A stretch of DNA of 46,392 nucleotides from an uncultured Muribaculaceae bacterium. GTDB lineage: Bacteria; Bacteroidota; Bacteroidia; Bacteroidales; Muribaculaceae. Below, in pieces: positions 8,599 through 17,216 of this stretch. Made by a program: the position numbers and the translations under genes. The stretch covers positions 1-46,392 of the forward strand of contig CAJTQV010000021.1 of the NCBI GenBank assembly GCA_910578385.1. Reading direction: 5' to 3'. Under the pieces are notes generated by a model that did no database searches, was not told where the DNA came from, and saw only the letters and a program-made list of their open reading frames with translations. Each line of letters starts with the position of its first letter. The stretch's first letter is position 1.

Positions 8599-11250
8599 AT
8601 GTCACAAAAACATCACTACACAGGACTGACCGACGCGGAAGTGTCGCAGAGCCGTGAAAAGTATGGTGTCAACATCCTGACACCCCCCGAGAAAGAACCG
8701 CTATGGAAGCGGTTTCTTGAGAAGTTCGGCGACCCGCTGATCATAATCCTCCTGATTGCCGGCGCACTCTCGATCGGCATATCATGCTATGAATACTGGG
8801 GACTCGACGAGGGTGCCGGTGTGTTTTTCGAGCCGATCGGAATCTTCATCGCCATTCTTCTTGCCACAGGACTTGCCTTCATATTCGAGCTGAAAGCCGA
8901 CAAGGAATTCGCCCTGCTCAACCAGGTGAATGATGACGAGCCGGTGCAGGTGATCCGCAACGGGAATGCCATGCAGGTTCCCAAGAAAGATGTTGTTGTG
9001 GGCGACATCGTCATTCTCAACACCGGCGAGGAGGTCCCGGCCGACGGAGAGCTTCTTGAGGCCGTGTCGCTCAACATCGACGAGTCAACCCTCACCGGCG
9101 AGCCGATGTGCCACAAGACAACCGACCCGGCGCAGTTTGACAAGGAATCGACTTTCCCCTCCAACCATGCCATGCGCGGCACAAAAGTGATGGAGGGACA
9201 TGGCATAATGCGTGTTCTCGCCGTGGGCGACCAAACCGAGAACGGCAAGGTGTTCGAGGCCGCGCAGATCGACGACAGCGTAAAGACTCCGCTCAACGAA
9301 CAGCTCGACGGACTCGGAGACCTCATCACAAAAATATCCTACGGTTTCGCCGCAGCAATCGTGATAGGCCGCGTGGCTCTCTACTTCATCAACATGCAGG
9401 GATTCGACTGGATCCAATTCCTCGCCTACCTTCTCCAGACGCTGATGGTGGCCGTGACACTTGTGGTCGTGGCTGTGCCCGAGGGTCTTCCGATGGCCGT
9501 GACGCTCTCGCTCGCATACTCCATGCGACGTATGCTCAAGACCAACAATCTGGTCCGCAAGATGCACGCGTGCGAGACAATGGGTGCCACAACCGTGATA
9601 TGCACCGACAAGACCGGCACGCTCACCGAGAACCAGATGCAGGTCTACAAGACCAATTTCTTCGGCAATCCTTCTGACGAGGTGCTCTATGAGGGCATAG
9701 CCGTAAACTCCACGGCGCAGCTCGACCTCTCGGGCGAGAAGCCCCAGGTGCTCGGCAATCCGACAGAGGGTGCGCTACTCCTCTGGCTCAGGGAACGGGG
9801 CGTAGACTACACAGGTCTCCGCGACGGTGTGATACGGATAGAGGAACTCCCCTTCTCGACAGAGCGCAAATATATGGCTTCGGTAGTGAAGTCGGCAAGC
9901 GGCAAGCGCATACTTTACGTGAAAGGCGCACCCGAGATTATCTTCGGCATGTGCCGCAACAGCAGCGGCGTGACCAAGCAGGAGATTGACGCCCAGCTTC
10001 TCGAATACCAGAACCAGGCTATGCGTACGCTCGGTTTCGCATACCAGGAACTCGCTGACGGCGACAAGACCATAGCCGACAGCAAGGTTGTTGCCGACAA
10101 TCTCACATTCCTCGGAATCGTGGCAATCTCCGACCCGGTACGTTCAGATGTACCCGAAGCCGTTCGCGAGGTGCTCGACGCCGGTATCAAGGTTAAGATT
10201 GTGACCGGTGACACCCCCGGAACCGCCAAGGAAATCGGCCGTCAGATCGGGCTCTGGAACGATTCGACCGACAATGACCGCAACATAATAACCGGTGTGG
10301 AATTTGCAGAGCTTACCGACGGGCAGCTCCGCGACCGCGTGGGCGACCTCAAGATCATAGCCCGCGCACGCCCCATGGACAAGAAGCGTCTGGTCGAGGC
10401 ACTCCAGGCCAACAACGAGGTTGTGGCCGTGACCGGCGACGGCACCAACGACGCTCCGGCGCTCAAGAGCGCACATGTCGGACTCTCGATGGGCGACGGC
10501 ACATCAGTAGCCAAAGAGGCGTCGGACATAACTATTGTGGACAACTCCTTCTCTTCGATAGGACGCGCCGTGATGTGGGGCCGCTCGCTCTACCAGAACA
10601 TTCAGCGGTTCATTCTCTTCCAGATGACCGTCAACGTGGCGGCGTGTCTGATCGTGCTCTTCGGCGCGTTCATGGGCATGCAGTCTCCGCTCACGGTTAC
10701 GCAGATGCTCTGGGTGAACCTGATCATGGATACATTCGCGGCCATGGCACTGGCTTCGCTGCCGCCATCGCAGAATGTGATGCGCGAGAAACCGCGTTCA
10801 CGCACGGCGTTTATCATCAACAACCCGATGTGGAAATCGATAGTGGGTGTGGGCGGCGTGTTCTTCCTGCTGCTGCTCGGTCTGCTCTATTACTTCCAGC
10901 ACACCGACATAACCTGTCTGACAGAAGTCGGCAAGGTTGCCATGGGAGCCAACACCGGGCTGACACCCTACGAGCTGTCGCTCTTCTTCACAATCTTTGT
11001 GTTCCTTCAGTTCTGGAACATGTTCAACGCCCGCGCGTTCGAGACGGGGCGGTCGGCATTCCACTTCAAGGGATGCGGCGGCTTCGGGCTGATCGCACTT
11101 GTGATTCTTCTCGGCCAGATTCTGATTGTCTCGGTGGGCGGTGAGTTCTTCAATGTGGTGCCCCTGAAGTTCATCGACTGGGTGATCATCATAGCGGGCA
11201 CGTCGCTTGTGCTCTGGATCGGCGAGCTGCTCCGCCTCTTCCGGAAATAG
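8599..11250 (+). CDS. Calcium-translocating P-type ATPase (PMCA type)
   Basis: An 883-aa P2-type ATPase. Visible motifs are the actuator loop DESTLTGEP, the TM4 ion site 'VAVPEGLPMAVTLSLAYS', the phosphorylation site DKTGTLTEN (Asp337), the hinge TGDGTNDAP (about 612-620), and C-terminal TM helices with 'MLWVNLIMDTFAAMALA'. The N-terminal 'GLTDAEVSQSREKYGVN' is the cation-ATPase N-domain. It should pump Ca2+ (possibly Mn2+) out of the cytoplasm at the inner membrane. Length and motif order fit the Bacteroidota PMCA-like group and nothing is missing. It follows the permease gene by 62 bp and may be co-transcribed with it, though the functions look unrelated. Confidence 0.93.
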   Translation: MSQKHHYTGLTDAEVSQSREKYGVNILTPPEKEPLWKRFLEKFGDPLIIILLIAGALSIGISCYEYWGLDEGAGVFFEPIGIFIAILLATGLAFIFELKADKEFALLNQVNDDEPVQVIRNGNAMQVPKKDVVVGDIVILNTGEEVPADGELLEAVSLNIDESTLTGEPMCHKTTDPAQFDKESTFPSNHAMRGTKVMEGHGIMRVLAVGDQTENGKVFEAAQIDDSVKTPLNEQLDGLGDLITKISYGFAAAIVIGRVALYFINMQGFDWIQFLAYLLQTLMVAVTLVVVAVPEGLPMAVTLSLAYSMRRMLKTNNLVRKMHACETMGATTVICTDKTGTLTENQMQVYKTNFFGNPSDEVLYEGIAVNSTAQLDLSGEKPQVLGNPTEGALLLWLRERGVDYTGLRDGVIRIEELPFSTERKYMASVVKSASGKRILYVKGAPEIIFGMCRNSSGVTKQEIDAQLLEYQNQAMRTLGFAYQELADGDKTIADSKVVADNLTFLGIVAISDPVRSDVPEAVREVLDAGIKVKIVTGDTPGTAKEIGRQIGLWNDSTDNDRNIITGVEFAELTDGQLRDRVGDLKIIARARPMDKKRLVEALQANNEVVAVTGDGTNDAPALKSAHVGLSMGDGTSVAKEASDITIVDNSFSSIGRAVMWGRSLYQNIQRFILFQMTVNVAACLIVLFGAFMGMQSPLTVTQMLWVNLIMDTFAAMALASLPPSQNVMREKPRSRTAFIINNPMWKSIVGVGGVFFLLLLGLLYYFQHTDITCLTEVGKVAMGANTGLTPYELSLFFTIFVFLQFWNMFNARAFETGRSAFHFKGCGGFGLIALVILLGQILIVSVGGEFFNVVPLKFIDWVIIIAGTSLVLWIGELLRLFRK

Positions 11251-11265
11251 GTCAGATATTAAATT

Positions 11266-11308
11266 GTCGCCGCCCTGATGAAGCCTTCGGCTTCATCAGG
11301 GCGGCGAC
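11266..11308. terminator. Bidirectional hairpin between convergent genes
   Basis: A 20-bp perfect inverted repeat (11266-11285 with 11289-11308) closes a TTC loop. It lies between the convergent Ca2+-ATPase and meaB genes. On the minus strand it is followed by AATTTAAT; on the plus strand there is no T-run. Confidence 0.8.
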
Positions 11309-11310
11309 TG

Positions 11311-11346
11311 TTATTGGCGGAGGAGCGGTTATTGGCGGAGGAGGGT
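11311..11346. repeat. 18-bp tandem duplication over the meaB stop codon
   Basis: TTATTGGCGGAGGAG is repeated at 11311 and 11329 (unit 18 bp, differing only in the last three bases). The second copy encodes the last codons and stop of meaB on the minus strand; the first lies just downstream. Confidence 0.8.
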
Positions 11347-12423
11347 GTAGTAGCGCGAGAGGACGTCGTGGGCGGCGGTGAAGGAGGACTGCTCGTTGTT
11401 GAGCACGCGCATCTCTTTCTGCTCGAGAAGGGCGCGGATCTCCGGACGACGGTAGAAGTCGTTGCGCAGCTGCTCGTTGATGGTCTCAAGCATCCAGTAT
11501 TTGGCCTGTTCGTTGCGCTTCTGCTCGAAGTAGCCGGTTTCTTTGACATACTTGAAGTAGCGGTCGATCATGTCCCACACCTTGTCGATGTTGAGCTCGA
11601 AGTAGCCGGAATATGTCACCACCTCGGGGCGCCACTTGCTCGGCGTGGGCGGGAAGAGATGAAGCGCGTTGCGGAACTGCGCAGCCGCCAGGTTGGCACG
11701 CTCTATGTTGTCGCCGTCGGCCTTGTTGATCGCAATGCCGTCGGCCATCTCCATGATGCCGCGCTTTATGCCCTGGAGCTCGTCGCCGGTACCTGCCAAC
11801 TGTATGAGCAGGAAGAAGTCTACCATGGAGTGTACGGCAGTCTCCGACTGGCCTACGCCGACGGTCTCGACAAAGATGTTGTTGTATCCGGCGGCCTCGC
11901 AGAGCACGATTGTCTCTCTGGTCTTACGAGCCACACCGCCGAGAGATCCGGCCGAGGGTGAAGGGCGTATGAAGGCGTAGGGATGCTGCGACAGTTTCTC
12001 CATGCGGGTCTTGTCGCCGAGAATAGAGCCTTGCGTGCGCTCGGACGATGGGTCGATGGCGAGGACGGCGAGTTTTCCGCCGTCGCGCAGCACGTGGAGT
12101 CCGAAGACATCGATTGATGTCGATTTACCGGCACCCGGCACACCTGTTATGCCGATGCGGCGTGAGTTGCCCGAGTAAGGAAGGCACTTCTCTATCACCT
12201 CCTGGGCGAGCTGCTGATGAGTGTCAACAGTAGACTCGACAAGAGTCACAGCCTGACCGAGAATGGAGACATTTCCTTTCAGAATGCCCTCCACATAGTC
12301 GGAGGCGGTGAGCTGCGGGCGACGTGCACGCACGCGCCGGTATGGGTTGACACAGGGCTGCGAGGTAACTCCCGAGTTGACCTGCAAGCCTTTATATTCT
12401 TTATCGTTTTCGGGGTGTATCAT
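11329..12423 (-). CDS. meaB: Methylmalonyl-CoA mutase-associated GTPase MeaB
   Basis: A 364-aa G3E-family GTPase (MeaB/ArgK). It has the P-loop GVPGAGKS (94-101), the switch/base region 'LAVLAIDPSSERTQGSILGDKTRM', 'VETVGVGQSE', and the guanine-specificity motif NKADGDN. The family chaperones adenosylcobalamin loading and protection of methylmalonyl-CoA mutase, used in Bacteroidales for succinate-propionate interconversion. The mutase genes mutA/mutB are not in this window. Upstream on the same strand, 106 bp away, are two DUF1573 genes; no promoter consensus is seen in the gap. The last codons and stop lie in an 18-bp tandem duplication (11311-11346). Confidence 0.93.
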   Translation of the reverse strand: MIHPENDKEYKGLQVNSGVTSQPCVNPYRRVRARRPQLTASDYVEGILKGNVSILGQAVTLVESTVDTHQQLAQEVIEKCLPYSGNSRRIGITGVPGAGKSTSIDVFGLHVLRDGGKLAVLAIDPSSERTQGSILGDKTRMEKLSQHPYAFIRPSPSAGSLGGVARKTRETIVLCEAAGYNNIFVETVGVGQSETAVHSMVDFFLLIQLAGTGDELQGIKRGIMEMADGIAINKADGDNIERANLAAAQFRNALHLFPPTPSKWRPEVVTYSGYFELNIDKVWDMIDRYFKYVKETGYFEQKRNEQAKYWMLETINEQLRNDFYRRPEIRALLEQKEMRVLNNEQSSFTAAHDVLSRYYTLLRQ

Positions 12424-12529
12424 GGTTTTGTTAGGTTTGTTCGGTTTGGTTATGAATCATAAATCGGGAAGACAGGCACATGGCCGTAATCAGATAACCT
12501 CTGCAGGAATCATTTACGCATGGCCAAGG

Positions 12530-13591
12530 TCATTTGTTACCCGACACTGAAATCTGAAGATGCGGGTGGACCGGATCGTCGGTTATCACATCCACAGGAA
12601 TCCGGAAGGGACCGCCGGAAAGTGAGGCGGCATCGACCTCTACCTTTATACGTGCCGACTTGCCCGGTTTTATTTCCTTGGGCAGCTTGCCGAAACTTAC
12701 GGCATCGGACGGCGCGTAGAGCCGCAGTATGTGGAGCGGACCGGAGCCGCTGTTGGTCACGGTCAATTCGGTGCGCACACGACCGGTGCCCACCCTCATG
12801 CCGAGGTCAATCGGGTCGGGCGTAAGGTCGCAAGCCGGATGCTTCCCTTTCTGATGGAGCGTCAGTGCTTCGGTGTCGGGAAGGACAAAGGCGTGGAATG
12901 TGACCGTGGCCGGTTCGGAAGCCGCGTCAGCCCGGAAAGTGACCGGAATCTCGACCGGTCCGTACACGCCGTGGCGGCGTGAGTCGAAGTTGACGCTGTA
13001 TGTTATGATGTCGCCCGGGCCGGCCTTGGGACGCGACGGAGTGACGGCGAGTCCCTGCGAGCCTGAGACCACAACCGGTGATATGGAATCGAGCGGCAGG
13101 GAATAGGCATTAACGAAAAAGGCACGCGTCCGGCCGAAAGTCACGTCGCCGGCCTGAATTACCGCGTCGGAGAGGCGGATGTCGCCGGCATCGACCGGGT
13201 AGAGCGTGGCAAGCGACTCGGGGGTGCCGAGCACGTTGCCGGTGATGCGGATTGAGTAACGGTCGCCGTTCGACAGACGCACCTTGACGCTCTTGTCGAA
13301 CTTGCCGGGACGCATGTCGGGATTGTAGGTGTACGACACGACGGCGGTGTCGCCCGGGGCAATAGGCGCGTCGGAATAGTCGGCGGTCGTGCATCCGCAG
13401 CTCGGACGCACGCTGAAGATTGTAACGGTATCGGGTCCGAGGTTCACGAAACGGGACGTTCCGGTCTTCGGGCCTGCGATTTCCTTCATGAGGCCGAAGT
13501 CATAATCGCGGTCGATCCATCTGATTTCAGCCGTGGCGCAGAGCGACATGGCAGCGAGGAGCGAGACGGCGGTAAGGGCGGCTTTTCCCAT
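12530..13591 (-). CDS. DUF1573 domain exported protein (two-domain)
   Basis: A 353-aa protein with a signal peptide (MGKAALTAVSLLAAMSLCATA). The N-terminal half is a DUF1573 domain: YDFGLMKE..., 'SCGCTTADYSDAPIAPGDTAVV' and a 'RPGKFDKSVKV' strand. The rest is more Ig-like sequence, including 'LTVTNSGSGPLHILRLYAP', which looks like a second copy lacking the CGC motif. DUF1573 proteins are common in Bacteroidota, predicted to be periplasmic or surface-exposed, and of unknown role. I chose the ATG at 13589-13591, directly before the signal peptide and 13 bp after the small DUF1573 gene; the longer ORF would overlap that gene. Confidence 0.82.
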   Translation of the reverse strand: MGKAALTAVSLLAAMSLCATAEIRWIDRDYDFGLMKEIAGPKTGTSRFVNLGPDTVTIFSVRPSCGCTTADYSDAPIAPGDTAVVSYTYNPDMRPGKFDKSVKVRLSNGDRYSIRITGNVLGTPESLATLYPVDAGDIRLSDAVIQAGDVTFGRTRAFFVNAYSLPLDSISPVVVSGSQGLAVTPSRPKAGPGDIITYSVNFDSRRHGVYGPVEIPVTFRADAASEPATVTFHAFVLPDTEALTLHQKGKHPACDLTPDPIDLGMRVGTGRVRTELTVTNSGSGPLHILRLYAPSDAVSFGKLPKEIKPGKSARIKVEVDAASLSGGPFRIPVDVITDDPVHPHLQISVSGNK

Positions 13592-13604
13592 ATGTGAAGA
13601 GGCG

Positions 13605-13997
13605 CTATTTATTATTGTTGATAGTGCCCGAAACCTTGATGCGGGCTTTCTTCTGCTTGGCATTCGTACGGATGGTGACAACCTTGTTGAAGGAACCCTG
13701 ACGGTAGAGGGGGTCGAATGTCACTTTGATCTTCCCCTTCTTGCCGGGGGCGATGGGCTGGGTGGGGAACTCGGGGAGGGTGCAACCGCAGTCGGCCGAG
13801 GCATCGATGATGACAAGGTTGGCATCGCCGGTGTTTGTGAACTCGAACGTGTGCGACACCTTGCCGCCATGTTCGGGGATTGTGCCGAAATTGTAGGCAG
13901 ACTCGGCAAACTTTATTTCCGCCTGTTTCTTACGGGCACCGGCGGGAACGGCCAGCACTACGACGGCGAGAAGAAGGAGGGATAGTATTTTTTTCAT
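13605..13997 (-). CDS. DUF1573 domain exported protein (single domain)
   Basis: A 130-aa protein with a signal peptide (MKKILSLLLLAVVVLAVPAGA) and one DUF1573 domain containing 'YNFGTIPEHGGKVSHTFEFTNTG', the 'DCGCTLPEFP' motif and 'IAPGKKGKIKVTFDP'. It is the first gene of a minus-strand pair with the larger DUF1573 protein (13-bp gap), likely co-transcribed and possibly functionally paired. The promoter at 14022-14052 lies about 25 bp upstream of this ATG and rules out the longer 245-codon reading frame. Function unknown. Confidence 0.85.
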   Translation of the reverse strand: MKKILSLLLLAVVVLAVPAGARKKQAEIKFAESAYNFGTIPEHGGKVSHTFEFTNTGDANLVIIDASADCGCTLPEFPTQPIAPGKKGKIKVTFDPLYRQGSFNKVVTIRTNAKQKKARIKVSGTINNNK

Positions 13998-14021
13998 AAC
14001 TGTTTTTCTAAATATAACCTC

Positions 14022-14052
14022 CAAAGGTAGTAAAAATTTCGCTGAGTGCAAA
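14022..14052 (-). promoter_or_regulatory. Promoter of the DUF1573 pair
   Basis: On the minus strand, TTTG (14049-14052), a 19-bp spacer and TACCTTTG (14022-14029) match the Bacteroidota consensus. The predicted start is near 14017, about 20 nt before the ATG at 13997. Confidence 0.7.
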
Positions 14053-14162
14053 AAAATATGCTTATCCGGGGCTGCCCGAAGGTCAGCCTGGGGTACGGGC
14101 AAGGTTTTTTCGCCGAACCTGCCGACGCGGGCAACCGTTATAACAGAGAAAGATTCCACACT

Positions 14163-14942
14163 ATGAACGGTCAACATCATATCATTCCCGATGTGAGGGA
14201 GACATGCCTCTTTCTTTCGGAATATGCCGTGCAGCTCTTCGGAAGCGGCTGCACCTGCATACGGCTGGAGAAAAACATGAAGCGTATAGCGGCGTCGCTC
14301 GGCATGAGTGTCGAGTTCAGTATCCTGCCGCGTCACATCCACATAACTGTGTCGCAGGGCACAACCGATTTCACTTCGGTTGTCGGCATACGCGACCTTC
14401 CGATAAGTTACTCACGTATAACGGACCTCAGCCGGCTGTCGTGGCAGATAGCCGACGGCAAACTCGACTTCGAGGAGGCGCGTGCGGTGCTGCCGCGCGT
14501 ATGCAACTGCAGCTGCGTGAATCCGTGGATGCTGACCACGCTTGTATCAATCGCCAATGCCTCGTTCTGCCGTCTGTTCAACGGAGGCCCGCTGGCAATG
14601 GCGGTGGTATTCATAGCCACTTTCGCCGGATTTCTGCTGAAACGGTTGCTCCTCAGCCGTCATATCGACATGCGCGTGACGGTTTTCCTTTGCGCATTCC
14701 TGTCATCGCTCATAGCGTCGGGCGCCTCGGTGAGCGGAATTGTTGACACTCCCGACATAGCCGTGGCCACGAGTGTGCTTTACCTCGTGCCCGGCATACC
14801 ATTCATAAATTCCTTCTGCGACCTGATAGACCGCCACTACCTCTGCGCGTTCGGGCGGGCGATGAACGCCGCGGTGCTGCTCTGCTGCCTGTCGCTGGGG
14901 CTTTGCGCGGGAATGGCACTGATGCACCTCGACATGTTTTGA
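14163..14942 (+). CDS. Threonine/serine exporter, ThrE large part
   Basis: A 259-aa protein of the ThrE (DUF1212) family. The N-terminal cytoplasmic-like half contains 'LFGSGCTCIRLEKNMKRIAASLGM' and 'FTSVVGIRDLPISYSRITDLSRLSWQIADG'. The second half has about five TM helices, including 'TSVLYLVPGIPFINSFCDLID', typical of the family. ThrE exports threonine and serine across the inner membrane. In many bacteria it is one polypeptide; here it is split, with the partner gene 14 bp downstream. I chose the ATG at 14163, since the longer ORF begins in low-quality sequence overlapping the divergent promoter region. Confidence 0.85.
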   Translation: MNGQHHIIPDVRETCLFLSEYAVQLFGSGCTCIRLEKNMKRIAASLGMSVEFSILPRHIHITVSQGTTDFTSVVGIRDLPISYSRITDLSRLSWQIADGKLDFEEARAVLPRVCNCSCVNPWMLTTLVSIANASFCRLFNGGPLAMAVVFIATFAGFLLKRLLLSRHIDMRVTVFLCAFLSSLIASGASVSGIVDTPDIAVATSVLYLVPGIPFINSFCDLIDRHYLCAFGRAMNAAVLLCCLSLGLCAGMALMHLDMF

Positions 14943-14956
14943 AAAACCACACAGCC

Positions 14957-15439
14957 ATGATTATCGAATTTATACAAGATGCCCTGTTTGCCGCTATGGC
15001 CGCAATCGGTTTCTCGGCCATCAGCAACCCTCCGCGAAGGGCCTATCTATATTGTGCGGTGATTGCCGCCGCCGGACACACTCTCCGCTTCTGCCTGATG
15101 CACACGTTGGGCTGGCACATAGTTGTCGCCAGCTTCTGCGCGTCGCTGCTCATCGGTCTGCTGGCCGTACTGCTATCCCCACATGCCAAGATTCCGGCTG
15201 AGACATCGCTGTATCCTGCCCTGCTCCCAATGATACCGGGCATATACGCCTACAAGACTTTCGCCGCGCTCGTGATGTGCACCTGCTACGACGGCGAGGA
15301 GGAGTTCAACCACTACTTCTACCTCTTTGCCAACAACGGGCTGACCACCTTCTTCATACTTCTTGCCATGGTGGTCGGGGCGACAATCCCGATGTTCATT
15401 TTCCCGAAAATCTCCTTCCAGGCCACCCGACAGCTTTAG
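14957..15439 (+). CDS. Threonine/serine exporter, ThrE small part (DUF3815-like)
   Basis: A 160-aa membrane protein with about four TM helices and the conserved 'LLPMIPGIYAYKTFAALV' segment of the ThrE C-terminal domain. It starts 14 bp after the large ThrE gene, forming the two-gene exporter unit usual in Bacteroidota. The ATG at 14957 gives a clean hydrophobic start (MIIEFIQDALFAAMAAIGFSAI); the longer frame would overlap the upstream stop codon. Confidence 0.85.
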   Translation: MIIEFIQDALFAAMAAIGFSAISNPPRRAYLYCAVIAAAGHTLRFCLMHTLGWHIVVASFCASLLIGLLAVLLSPHAKIPAETSLYPALLPMIPGIYAYKTFAALVMCTCYDGEEEFNHYFYLFANNGLTTFFILLAMVVGATIPMFIFPKISFQATRQL

Positions 15440-15468
15440 GTTTTAGGGGTTAGAAATGCAGAGAGAAA

Positions 15469-15500
15469 TTTGCGGGATTGGGGGGAATGAGGTATTTTTG
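15469..15500 (+). promoter_or_regulatory. Promoter of the YbaK/PrdX gene
   Basis: TTTG (15469-15472), a 20-bp spacer and TATTTTTG (15493-15500). The predicted start near 15505 leaves about 20 nt of leader and shows that translation must begin at the ATG at 15526, not at the ATG at 15478. Confidence 0.8.
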
Positions 15501-15525
15501 CGGAGATTTTCACAAACAACTGATT

Positions 15526-16116
15526 ATGGATTTTGATGCAGAGAAACCCGCCGGGAGTGGTAACTTTCAGACAGTGAGGTATTCAGGACGGCCTACAGAT
15601 GGCAACGAAAGCCGCACCGAGGCCGAGACCGCCGTCTATGACTTTCTTGACCGTACCGGTGTGGAGTATGTCACTCTTTGTCATCCGGCGGCATTCACCA
15701 TGGAGGAGTGCGAGGCCGTGCGCCGCGACATCGGCGCCCCAGTGTTCAAGAACCTGTTCCTGACCAACAGGCAGCAGACCGACTTCTATCTGCTGATGAT
15801 TCCCGCCGACAAGCCTTTCAAGACAAAATATCTGTCGTCGCAGCTCGGCTGCGCGAGACTGTCGTTCGCGTCGGCCGAGAAGATGGAGGAGCTTCTGCAC
15901 ATCCAGCCCGGAGCCGTGTCGCCCATGGGGCTGATACATGACAAGGAGCACAAGGTGCGTCTCATCATAGACCGAGACCTGGCCGCGACCTCAAACTATG
16001 CCTGCCACCCCTGCGTGAACACCGCCAGCGTGGCCATGCCGCTCTCCGACCTCCTTGAAAAAGTGATACCCGCCACCGGCCACTCCCACACATGGGTGGA
16101 ACTCAAACCGGAATAA
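15526..16116 (+). CDS. YbaK/PrdX-type prolyl-tRNA editing protein
   Basis: A 196-aa trans-editing domain protein of the YbaK/ProXp family. It shows 'FKNLFLTNRQQTDFYLLMIPADKPF', the catalytic-region lysine in 'KTKYLSSQLGCARLSFAS', and the signature 'PGAVSPMGLIHD'. It also has 'NYACHPCVNTASVAMPLSDLL', as in PrdX. These enzymes deacylate mischarged Ala-tRNA(Pro) or similar species. It is transcribed alone from its own promoter. Exact substrate (Ala or Cys) cannot be decided from sequence, although the PrdX-like C-terminus favours Ala-tRNA(Pro). Confidence 0.85.
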   Translation: MDFDAEKPAGSGNFQTVRYSGRPTDGNESRTEAETAVYDFLDRTGVEYVTLCHPAAFTMEECEAVRRDIGAPVFKNLFLTNRQQTDFYLLMIPADKPFKTKYLSSQLGCARLSFASAEKMEELLHIQPGAVSPMGLIHDKEHKVRLIIDRDLAATSNYACHPCVNTASVAMPLSDLLEKVIPATGHSHTWVELKPE

Positions 16117-16159
16117 TCATTCAATTAAAGAATTATTTCCGTAATTGGGAATAATTTGT

Positions 16160-16167
16160 TAATTTTG
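16160..16167 (+). promoter_or_regulatory. -7 box of fabD
   Basis: TAATTTTG matches TAnnTTTG; a weaker TTTC lies 20 bp upstream at 16136-16139. Predicted start is near 16172, about 19 nt before the ATG. Confidence 0.6.
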
Positions 16168-16190
16168 CGACGGATTAGAAAAAGAATGAT

Positions 16191-17069
16191 ATGAAAGCAT
16201 ATGTTTTCCCCGGTCAGGGTGCCCAGTTTGTAGGAATGGGCAAAGACCTCTACGACAACAATCCCGAAGCCAAGGAGCTCTTTGAGAAAGCAAACGAGAT
16301 TCTGGGTTTCCGTATCACAGACCTCATGTTCGAAGGCACTGAGGAAGACCTCAAGCAGACCAAGGTGACACAGCCCGCCATCTTCCTGCACAGCGTGCTT
16401 CTCGCCAAGAGCCTTGGCGACGAGTTCAAGCCCGACATGGTGGCCGGCCACAGCCTCGGTGAGTTCTCAGCTCTCGTAGCCGCCGGAGCACTCAGCTTCG
16501 AGGAAGGCCTGAAACTTGTCTCAAAACGTGCTATGGCCATGCAGAAGGCATGTGAGGCACGTCCCTCGACAATGGCAGCCGTGCTCGCTCTCCCCGACGA
16601 GAAAGTCGAGGAACTTTGCGCCGAGGTTGACGATGTTGTGGCACCCGCCAACTACAACTGCCCCGGTCAGGTCGTTATCTCCGGCACAATCGAGGGTATC
16701 GACGCAGCCTGCGAGAAGATGCTTGCCGCCGGTGCCAAGCGTGCGATGAAGCTGAAAGTGGGCGGCGCATTCCACAGCCCCCTCATGCAGCCCGCACAGG
16801 AGGAGCTCGCCGAGGCAATCGCCGCTGCCGAGTTCATGACTCCCCGCTGCCCCATCTACCAGAACGTGGACGGCAAGCCCCACACCGACCCGGCTGAAAT
16901 CAAAGAGAACCTTATTAAGCAGCTCACCGCTCCGGTACGCTGGACATACGACGTGCAGGCTATGGTAGCCGACGGCGCCAACGAGTTTGTGGAGTTAGGT
17001 CCCGGCTCTGTGCTCCAGGGTCTGGTCAAGAAAATCGACCGCTCCGTGGCAACAAGCGGAATGCAGTAA
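16191..17069 (+). CDS. fabD: Malonyl-CoA:ACP transacylase FabD
   Basis: A 292-aa enzyme that moves malonyl groups from CoA to acyl carrier protein in fatty acid synthesis. It shows 'VFPGQGAQFVGMGKDLY' at the N-terminus, the nucleophile motif GHSLGEFSALVAAGA (Ser88), the 'QKACEARPSTMAAVL' region with the conserved Arg-containing area, and the catalytic His in 'GAFHSPLMQPA' (about His195). Length is standard. It stands alone, with its own promoter and terminator and not in a fab cluster. Confidence 0.96.
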   Translation: MKAYVFPGQGAQFVGMGKDLYDNNPEAKELFEKANEILGFRITDLMFEGTEEDLKQTKVTQPAIFLHSVLLAKSLGDEFKPDMVAGHSLGEFSALVAAGALSFEEGLKLVSKRAMAMQKACEARPSTMAAVLALPDEKVEELCAEVDDVVAPANYNCPGQVVISGTIEGIDAACEKMLAAGAKRAMKLKVGGAFHSPLMQPAQEELAEAIAAAEFMTPRCPIYQNVDGKPHTDPAEIKENLIKQLTAPVRWTYDVQAMVADGANEFVELGPGSVLQGLVKKIDRSVATSGMQ

Positions 17070-17143
17070 CAGACACTACCGTAAAATCTCCTGAAAAGAG
17101 GAATAATGTGCGTAATGTTGCAAAACGCACACGGATAACTTTG

Positions 17144-17185
17144 AAAGTTGCCTGAAATTTTGTAATTTTAGGCAACTTTTGTTTT
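17144..17185 (+). terminator. Terminator after fabD
   Basis: A 10-bp perfect stem (AAAGTTGCCT at 17144-17153 with 17170-17179), extended inward by five more pairs, is followed by a T-rich tract. A smaller hairpin (GTGCGT/ACGCAC, 17108-17130) precedes it. It sits 32 bp before the asd start codon, so any asd promoter must overlap it. Confidence 0.8.
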
Positions 17186-17216
17186 ACGACACATATAGAC
17201 CATATCAGACAAGACA

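Noticed and set aside
11329..13997. DUF1573-DUF1573-meaB as one functional operon
   Set aside because: The meaB gap is 106 bp and the functions are unrelated; co-transcription is possible but a shared role is not supported.
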